Below, piece after piece: positions 5,487-10,594 of a stretch of DNA of 10,594 nt. The stretch spans positions 1-10,594 of the forward strand of contig JAJQIE010000306.1 in assembly GCA_021199395.1 (NCBI GenBank). Direction: 5' to 3'. Source of the DNA: Lachnospiraceae bacterium. GTDB taxonomy: Bacteria > Bacillota > Clostridia > Lachnospirales > Lachnospiraceae. The notes beneath the pieces are model-generated. The model was not told where the DNA came from and searched no databases. It saw only the letters and a list, made by a program, of their open reading frames with translations. The position numbers were made by a program, and so were the translations under genes. Position 1 is the first letter of the stretch. Each line of letters begins with the position of its first letter.

Positions 5487-6887
5487 ATGGGAAAATATTT
5501 TGGAACGGACGGATTTCGCGGGGAGGCAAATGTAAAGCTTACCGTGGAGCATGCGTTTAAGGTGGGACGTTACCTCGGATGGTATTTTGGAAAGGAGCAT
5601 AAAGCAAATATTGTGATCGGAAAGGATACGCGCCGATCAAGCTATATGTTCGAGTATGCGCTGGCCGCGGGGCTGACCGCTTCTGGCGCGGATGCTTATC
5701 TGCTCCATGTGACGACGACTCCGAGCGTTTCCTATGTGGTGCGCACGGAGGATTTTGACTGCGGAATCATGATTTCAGCAAGCCACAATCCTTACTATGA
5801 CAACGGACTGAAGATCATCAGCGGCAGCGGTAAGAAGATGGATGCTGAGGTAGAAGACGAGATTGAGGCGTATATTGACGGCGAGTTGGAGAGCCTCGCC
5901 ATTCAGAATTGCGATTCGCTGCGCGAATCGGGACATGGGTTGCGAGATCTGCCGCTTGCGACGGGAGCAGATATCGGGCGTACGGTGGATTACCAGGCGG
6001 GACGGAACCGCTATATCGGGCATCTGATTTCCCTGGCGACGCGCTCTTACAAAAATACAAGAGTCGGGCTTGACTGCTCGAACGGCAGCTCTTCTGCCAT
6101 CGCGAAAAGCGTATTTGACGCGCTCGGCGCAAAGACTTATGTGATTCACAATGAGCCGGACGGGACGAATATCAACCGCGACTGCGGCTCCACTCACATT
6201 GATGCGCTGCGGAGGTTTGTACTGGAAAAAGGGCTGGATGTCGGCTTTGCCTATGACGGCGATGCGGATCGCTGTATTGCGGTCGATGAAAATGGCAGGA
6301 TTATTGACGGTGATCTGATCCTGTATATCTGCGGCAAATATTTCAAGGAGAACGGACAGCTTGCCAACAATACGGTCGTAACTACGATCATGTCCAATCT
6401 CGGCCTGTACAAGGCCTTTGACCGGGAGGGTATCCTTTATGAGAAAACGGCGGTCGGCGACAAATATGTCTATGCGAATATGTGTGAAAACGGACACTGC
6501 CTGGGCGGCGAGCAGTCCGGTCATGTCATTTTTTCCAAATACGCGACTACCGGGGATGGCATTCTGACATCGATCATGATTATGGAAGTTATGATGAAGA
6601 AAAAAGTGAGCCTTGCGACTCTGGCTTCTGAGGTAGAGATCTATCCGCAGCTCCTGAAAAATGTGCGTGTGTCTGACAAGGCGGCTGTGAGAGAAAATCC
6701 GTCTGTACAGGCTGCGGTCGCGGCAGCGGAGCGCGAGCTCGGCGAGGACGGGCGGATTCTGGTGCGGGAGAGCGGTACTGAGCCGGTGATCCGCGTGATG
6801 GCGGAGGCAAAGACCGATGAGCTGTGCGAGAAGCATGTGGACGCGATCATAGAAGTGATGAAAGCGCAGGGGCTTGTGTGCGCATAA
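5487..6887 (+). CDS. glmM: Phosphoglucosamine mutase
   Basis: GlmM interconverts glucosamine-6-phosphate and glucosamine-1-phosphate, feeding UDP-GlcNAc for peptidoglycan. It belongs to the alpha-D-phosphohexomutase family and acts in the cytosol. At 466 residues it is slightly longer than the usual 445-450. The N-terminus GKYFGTDGFRGE is diagnostic; the phosphoserine loop MISASHNP at 95-102 puts the catalytic serine at S99; the Mg-binding loop DGDADR is near 257-262; the sugar-binding loop GGEQSGH is near 340-346; and the phosphate-binding loop ESGTEPVIRV is near 428-437. These favour GlmM over phosphomannomutase. The ATG at 5487 is chosen because AAGGAG (5475-5480) lies six bases upstream and the conserved sequence begins at once; in-frame codons back to 5403 fall in the repeat element. 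It is probably the first gene of a new transcription unit. Confidence 0.95.
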   Translation: MGKYFGTDGFRGEANVKLTVEHAFKVGRYLGWYFGKEHKANIVIGKDTRRSSYMFEYALAAGLTASGADAYLLHVTTTPSVSYVVRTEDFDCGIMISASHNPYYDNGLKIISGSGKKMDAEVEDEIEAYIDGELESLAIQNCDSLRESGHGLRDLPLATGADIGRTVDYQAGRNRYIGHLISLATRSYKNTRVGLDCSNGSSSAIAKSVFDALGAKTYVIHNEPDGTNINRDCGSTHIDALRRFVLEKGLDVGFAYDGDADRCIAVDENGRIIDGDLILYICGKYFKENGQLANNTVVTTIMSNLGLYKAFDREGILYEKTAVGDKYVYANMCENGHCLGGEQSGHVIFSKYATTGDGILTSIMIMEVMMKKKVSLATLASEVEIYPQLLKNVRVSDKAAVRENPSVQAAVAAAERELGEDGRILVRESGTEPVIRVMAEAKTDELCEKHVDAIIEVMKAQGLVCA

Positions 6888-6969
6888 GAGAGAGAAATGC
6901 AGGGAAAAACTGAATTTGAACGGGCGGAAGCCTGAAATGGGTAATGAGTATGAAAAACGGAGGGAGTAC

Positions 6970-8697
6970 ATGGAACACAAATGGAGAAGGCTGGTGAGCT
7001 ACTACCGGCCATATCTGGGACTGTTTTTTTCAGATATGTTTTTTGCGGTGCTCGGAGCGGCCGTGACACTGGCGATACCGCTGATTGTGCGTTATATCAC
7101 ATATAATGTCATACAACTGCCGTCAAATGAAGCGATCCCGATCATCACAAGGCTTGGGATCGTCCTGCTTGTGATGGTGGCGGTCGAGTGCTTCTGCAAC
7201 TTTTATATTGCCTACTACGGGCACATCATGGGAGCAAGCATTGAGCATGATTTGCGTGCGGAGATTTTCGGACATTACCAGAAGCTGTCGTTCACGTTTT
7301 ATGATAATCAGCAGACCGGACAGCTTCTCTCAAGGATTACCTCGGATCTGTTTGATATCAGTGAGCTGCTCCACCACGGGCCGGAGGATACTGTAATATC
7401 TCTGATTAAGCTGGTCGGCTCTTTCGTGATCCTTTTTCAGATCAACCGGACGCTGTGCCTTGTGACCTATCTGTTTATTCCGCTGATCGCGTGCTACGCG
7501 CTGTACCTGAACAAAAAGATGAAGATCGCGTTTAAGGAAAACCGCAGACGCATGGCGGATATCAACGGGCAGATCGAAGACAGCCTTTCCGGAATCCGTG
7601 TGGTCAAATCCTTTGGAAATGAGCACCTGGAGGAAGAAAAATTTCATGTCGGCAATGAGCGCTTTGTAAAATCCAAACGAATGAGCTACTGGTATATGGC
7701 GCTCTATAATTCGGGGCTGGGTGTGATGACGACGCTGGTGACGATCGTCGTCCTGCTCACCGGCACCGGGCTGATCACAGCGGGTCTTATGGCAATCGCG
7801 GATCTGGTCACATTTCTTCTCTATATTAATAACTTTACGGAGCCGGTCAAGAAGCTGATCACGCTGACGGAGCAGTTCCAGAACGGTTTCTCCGGATATG
7901 AGAGGTTCCTTGAGATGATGGACATAGAGCCGGATATTGAGGATGCGCCGGACGCTGTTTCTGTCGATCAGGCAAAGGGCGATATCCGATTTAAAAATGT
8001 CTCATTTAAATATGAGGAGGGACAGGACACGGTGCTCAGCCACATTGACCTGAAGGTTCAGGCAGGGGATTACCTGGCGATTGTCGGGGCTTCGGGCGGC
8101 GGTAAGACGACACTGTGCAGTCTGATTCCCCGATTTTACGATGTGGACAGCGGAGAGATCCAGCTTGACGGGACAGATATCCGAAAAATAAAGCTGGCGG
8201 ATCTGCGCAGACAGATTGGCATTGTACAGCAGGACGTATACCTTTTTACGGAAAATATTATGGAAAACATCCGCTACGGCAGGCCGGATGCCACGGATGA
8301 GGAAGTGATTGAGGCGGCAAAGCTTGCGAATGCGCATGAGTTTATCTCACAGCTTCCGGACGGCTATTACACGGATATCGGGCAGAGGGGCGTAAAGCTT
8401 TCCGGCGGACAGAAGCAGCGCCTGTCGATTGCCAGGGTCTTTCTGAAAAATCCGCCGATCCTGATCTTTGACGAGGCGACCTCGGCACTCGATAACGAGA
8501 GCGAACGGATTGTACAGCAGTCGCTGGAAAAGCTGGCGAAGGGCAGAACGACCTTTGTGATCGCGCATCGCCTGTCCACGATCCGCAATGCGCAGAAAAT
8601 TCTGGTGCTCACGCCTAAGGGCATCGAAGAGCAGGGAACCCACGAGGAGCTGCTGGCAAAAAACGGAGTTTACGCAAAGCTGTATGAGAACCGATAG
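6970..8697 (+). CDS. ABC exporter half-transporter (MsbA/MdlB-like, fused membrane and ATPase domains)
   Basis: This 575-residue protein has an N-terminal type I exporter membrane domain (hydrophobic segments near 17-40, 62-82, 141-157, 161-180, 249-270 and 272-288) and a C-terminal ATPase domain (about 338-575). All ATPase motifs are intact: Walker A GASGGGKT at 373-380, Q-loop VQQD at 419-422, signature LSGGQ at 477-481, Walker B ILIFDE at 497-502 with E502, D-loop SALD at 505-508 and switch H533 in AHRLST. It should work as a dimer and, since it has exporter architecture with no solute-binding protein nearby, most likely exports a lipid, peptide or drug; the substrate cannot be told. No partner half-transporter is visible, so a homodimer is likeliest. 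The ATG at 6970 is preferred because GGAGGGAG (6959-6966) directly precedes it. It lies 82 bases after glmM without an evident terminator. Confidence 0.92.
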   Translation: MEHKWRRLVSYYRPYLGLFFSDMFFAVLGAAVTLAIPLIVRYITYNVIQLPSNEAIPIITRLGIVLLVMVAVECFCNFYIAYYGHIMGASIEHDLRAEIFGHYQKLSFTFYDNQQTGQLLSRITSDLFDISELLHHGPEDTVISLIKLVGSFVILFQINRTLCLVTYLFIPLIACYALYLNKKMKIAFKENRRRMADINGQIEDSLSGIRVVKSFGNEHLEEEKFHVGNERFVKSKRMSYWYMALYNSGLGVMTTLVTIVVLLTGTGLITAGLMAIADLVTFLLYINNFTEPVKKLITLTEQFQNGFSGYERFLEMMDIEPDIEDAPDAVSVDQAKGDIRFKNVSFKYEEGQDTVLSHIDLKVQAGDYLAIVGASGGGKTTLCSLIPRFYDVDSGEIQLDGTDIRKIKLADLRRQIGIVQQDVYLFTENIMENIRYGRPDATDEEVIEAAKLANAHEFISQLPDGYYTDIGQRGVKLSGGQKQRLSIARVFLKNPPILIFDEATSALDNESERIVQQSLEKLAKGRTTFVIAHRLSTIRNAQKILVLTPKGIEEQGTHEELLAKNGVYAKLYENR

Positions 8698-8716
8698 AAC
8701 GGGATTGAGATAAATG

Positions 8717-8733
8717 CGCCGCTGTCTGCGGCG
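8717..8733 (+). other. Short hairpin between the ABC exporter and hisC
   Basis: CGCCGC at 8717-8722 and GCGGCG at 8728-8733 form a perfect 6-base GC stem with a TGTCT loop. There is no T run, so it is not a typical terminator. It ends four bases before the likely hisC ribosome binding site (GGAG at 8738-8741) and could affect hisC translation or mRNA stability; this is inference. Confidence 0.4.
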
Positions 8734-8747
8734 GAATGGAGTGTATG

Positions 8748-9887
8748 ATGAAAAAATGGGAAGAAAACATCCGAAAAGTAACGCCCTATGTGCCCGGCGA
8801 ACAGCCTAAGCGCAGAGACGTAGTCAAGCTGAATACAAATGAGAATCCCTATCCGCCTTCGCCCAGGGTAGCGAAGGCTCTGCGGCAGATATCGACAGAG
8901 TCCATGCGTAAATATCCGGACCCAGAGGCGCGGATGCTGGTGGAGGCGATTGCGGAGATGGAAACGTCCCCTCGCTCAGGCTCGGCGGCAGAACGCGGCT
9001 GTCTATCGGAAGACGCTGCGTGTGGGACAGCCGCTATGGAGAACCTCACCCCGGAACAGATATTTGTCGGCGTGGGCTCGGATGATGTGCTCGCGATGAT
9101 ATTCCTGACCTTTTTTAATTCGGAGAAACCGGTGCTGTTTCCGGATATCACGTATTCCTTCTATGATGTGTGGGCGGATATGCTCCGCATTCCGTATGAG
9201 CGGCAGCCGCTGAATGAGGCGTTTGAGATTGTCGGCAGGGATTATTATAAAGAGAATGGCGGTGTGATTTTCCCAAATCCGAACGCGCCGACCGGAGCGC
9301 TGTTGGGGCTGGATGTGATAGAGGATATTATTCGCCATAATCAGGATGTCATAGTGGTCGTAGATGAGGCATATATTGACTTTGGAGGGGTTTCATGCGT
9401 CGGACTGCTGGAAAAATACGACAATCTGATTGTTGTAAAGACGTTTTCCAAATCAAGGTCTATGGCGGGAATGCGAATTGGCTACGCGGTTGCGGGCAAA
9501 GAGCTGATTGGGTATCTGAATGATGTAAAATATTCTTTCAATTCCTACACAATGAACCAGACGGCGATCCTGCTCGGAACGGCCGCCGCCAGAGATAACG
9601 AATATTTTGAAGAGACGAGGCGGAAAATCATAGCGACCCGTGAAAAGGCGAAGCTGGAGCTGGCAAAGCTGGGATTTTCCTTTCAGGATTCCCAGGCCAA
9701 CTTTCTGTTTGTGACGCATAAAAGCGTACCGGCCGCGGAGCTGTTTGCTGCGCTCAAAGAAGAAGGTATCTATGTGCGTTATTTTGACCGGCCGCGGATT
9801 GACAATTATCTGCGCATTACCATCGGGACAGATGAGGAGATGGAGCGGCTGTACGCGTTTCTGCGGACATATCCGGGAATCAGGTAA
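8748..9887 (+). CDS. hisC: Histidinol-phosphate aminotransferase with an in-frame insertion
   Basis: HisC is a PLP-dependent fold-type I aminotransferase making L-histidinol phosphate from imidazole-acetol phosphate and glutamate. Numbered from the ATG at 8748 (379 residues), it shows LNTNENPYPPSP at 28-39, VGVGSDD at 107-113, NPNAPTG at 177-183, the PLP-contacting D206 in VVVDEAYIDF, and the Schiff-base lysine K235 in TFSKSRSMAGMRIGYA, whose R243 contacts substrate. Family length is about 350-360; the excess sits mainly between residues 70 and 98, where a spacer rich in Ser, Ala, Glu and Cys separates AIAEM from LTPEQIFVG. Starts at 8736 and 8745 are also possible; GGAG at 8738-8741 best suits 8748 or 8745. 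No other his genes are nearby, so it may serve as a stand-alone HisC or act on aromatic amino acids, as some HisC enzymes do. Confidence 0.92.
   Translation: MKKWEENIRKVTPYVPGEQPKRRDVVKLNTNENPYPPSPRVAKALRQISTESMRKYPDPEARMLVEAIAEMETSPRSGSAAERGCLSEDAACGTAAMENLTPEQIFVGVGSDDVLAMIFLTFFNSEKPVLFPDITYSFYDVWADMLRIPYERQPLNEAFEIVGRDYYKENGGVIFPNPNAPTGALLGLDVIEDIIRHNQDVIVVVDEAYIDFGGVSCVGLLEKYDNLIVVKTFSKSRSMAGMRIGYAVAGKELIGYLNDVKYSFNSYTMNQTAILLGTAAARDNEYFEETRRKIIATREKAKLELAKLGFSFQDSQANFLFVTHKSVPAAELFAALKEEGIYVRYFDRPRIDNYLRITIGTDEEMERLYAFLRTYPGIR
8958..9038 (+). repeat. Inserted segment in hisC carrying an inverted repeat
   Basis: Relative to remembered clostridial HisC sequences, about 25-27 codons are extra here. 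The segment contains a perfect 9-base inverted repeat, GCGGCTGTC at 8995-9003 and GACAGCCGC at 9026-9034, with a 22-base loop. It keeps the frame and falls in a surface-loop region before the glycine-rich PLP phosphate-binding area. It may be a small palindromic insertion tolerated by the protein; exact edges need an alignment. Confidence 0.5.
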
Positions 9888-9904
9888 AGGCGGAGGAGAA
9901 GGCA

Positions 9905-10594
9905 ATGGCATCCTACGAAAGCTTTGCAAGAGTATATGACCTGTTTATGTCAGACACTCCATACGATGATTGGTGCGATTACCTGCATGGTCTTTTGCGG
10001 GAGTACGGTGTGTCGGACGGCCTGGTGCTGGATCTGGGCTGTGGAACAGGGGCGATGACAGAGCGTCTGTCGGGGCTGGGATATGATATGATCGGTGTGG
10101 ATAATTCCATTGATATGCTGGAAATCGCGCGTGAAAAGCAGATGGAATCCGGTTCGGACATTCTGTATCTGCAGCAGGATATGCGCGAATTTGAACTGTA
10201 CGGTACGGTGCGCGCAGTGGTCAGCGTCTGTGACTCGATAAACTACATCACGGATGAGGAGGATTTGCTGCGGGTCTTTCGTCTGGTAAATAACTATCTG
10301 GATCCGGGCGGCGTTTTTCTTTTTGACCTCAATACCATATATAAATATGAAGACATTCTCGCAGATCATGTGTTTGCCGAGAACCGGGAGGAAGGGAGCT
10401 TTATCTGGGAAAACTGGTATGATCCGGAGACGCGGATCAACGAGTACGATCTGACTCTCTATATCGGCTGCGGGGACGACCGGTACGAGAGATATGAAGA
10501 GGCTCATTATCAGAGGGCGTATCCGTTGGAAAGGATAAAGACGCTGCTCGAAGAAGCCGGTCTTAGGACAGAGGCTGTTTATGACGCCTTCACC
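9905..10594 (+). CDS. Class I SAM-dependent methyltransferase, 3' end cut by the window
   Basis: An open frame of 230 codons runs from ATG 9905 to the last base without a stop. It shows the Rossmann-type methyltransferase motifs: motif I VLDLGCGTGAMTERL at 41-55, the acidic end of strand 2 in GVDNS (D66), motif II-like LQQDM with D92, and a post-I region VVSVCDSINYI at 105-115, followed by a PGGVFLFDLNT strand at 134-144. This resembles the widespread Methyltransf_25/YodH-like small-molecule methyltransferases of Bacillota, usually about 245-250 residues, so perhaps 15-20 are missing. The substrate is unknown. A GGAGGAG ribosome binding site (9892-9898) precedes it, and it starts 17 bases after hisC, so it is probably in the same transcript. 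Nothing points to a shared pathway with hisC. Confidence 0.9.
   Translation, partial: MASYESFARVYDLFMSDTPYDDWCDYLHGLLREYGVSDGLVLDLGCGTGAMTERLSGLGYDMIGVDNSIDMLEIAREKQMESGSDILYLQQDMREFELYGTVRAVVSVCDSINYITDEEDLLRVFRLVNNYLDPGGVFLFDLNTIYKYEDILADHVFAENREEGSFIWENWYDPETRINEYDLTLYIGCGDDRYERYEEAHYQRAYPLERIKTLLEEAGLRTEAVYDAFT

Noticed and set aside
6874..6969. Upstream TTG start for the ABC exporter, overlapping glmM
   Set aside because: The extra 32 residues are charged and unlike the family N-terminus; the ATG at 6970 has an excellent ribosome binding site and begins the usual exporter sequence.
5775..6980. Long open frame on the - strand across glmM (about 400 codons)
   Set aside because: It lies opposite a fully motif-supported glmM, shows no recognisable domain, and follows the codon bias of the + strand gene.
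8717..8733. Terminator between the ABC exporter and hisC
   Set aside because: Six-base GC stem without following Ts, placed just before the hisC start; read-through is more likely.

Overview
The window reads as chromosome of a low-to-mid-GC Gram-positive anaerobe of the Bacillota, class Clostridia, most likely a Lachnospiraceae-type organism. This rests on the gene order ispF - cysS - mrnC - rlmB, on strong GGAGG-type ribosome binding sites, and on protein sequences of clostridial flavour (GlmM, HisC). Species cannot be fixed from sequence alone. All ten genes lie on the + strand.

Layout. Positions 1-322 hold no gene: three hairpin-forming inverted repeats, partly duplicated, then a good sigma-70-type promoter for ispF. 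Positions 323-1597 form a tight run: ispF (MEP isoprenoid pathway, with an unusual Cys/Gly-rich tail) overlapping by one base a MNT nucleotidyltransferase gene, which overlaps a HEPN-family (HI0074-type) partner gene. This pair looks like a toxin-antitoxin-type module set between ispF and cysS. A fresh promoter at about 1676-1704 starts the translation/RNA operon cysS - mrnC - rlmB - DUF1275 membrane protein, where each gene overlaps the next. Positions 5211-5486 form a gap packed with inverted repeats and bounded by an 8-base direct repeat: a MITE-like element. Then come glmM (cell-wall amino-sugar synthesis), an ABC exporter half-transporter, hisC (histidinol-phosphate aminotransferase, with an extra in-frame segment) and a SAM-dependent methyltransferase cut by the window end.

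How the genes relate. CysS charges tRNA-Cys, Mini-RNase III matures 23S rRNA ends, and RlmB methylates 23S rRNA, so the middle operon serves translation. IspF and GlmM feed the isoprenoid lipid carrier and the peptidoglycan precursors respectively. The ABC exporter, HisC and methyltransferase have no clear joint pathway here.

Most worth a second look: the MNT/HEPN pair, whose HEPN protein carries Gly where the family's catalytic Arg is expected; the MITE-like element before glmM; and a recurring pattern in which three otherwise standard enzymes (IspF, RlmB, HisC) carry extra in-frame segments with local repeats. No tRNA, rRNA, CRISPR array, transposase gene or canonical Rho-independent terminator was recognised. 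All alignments to families are from memory and were not computed.
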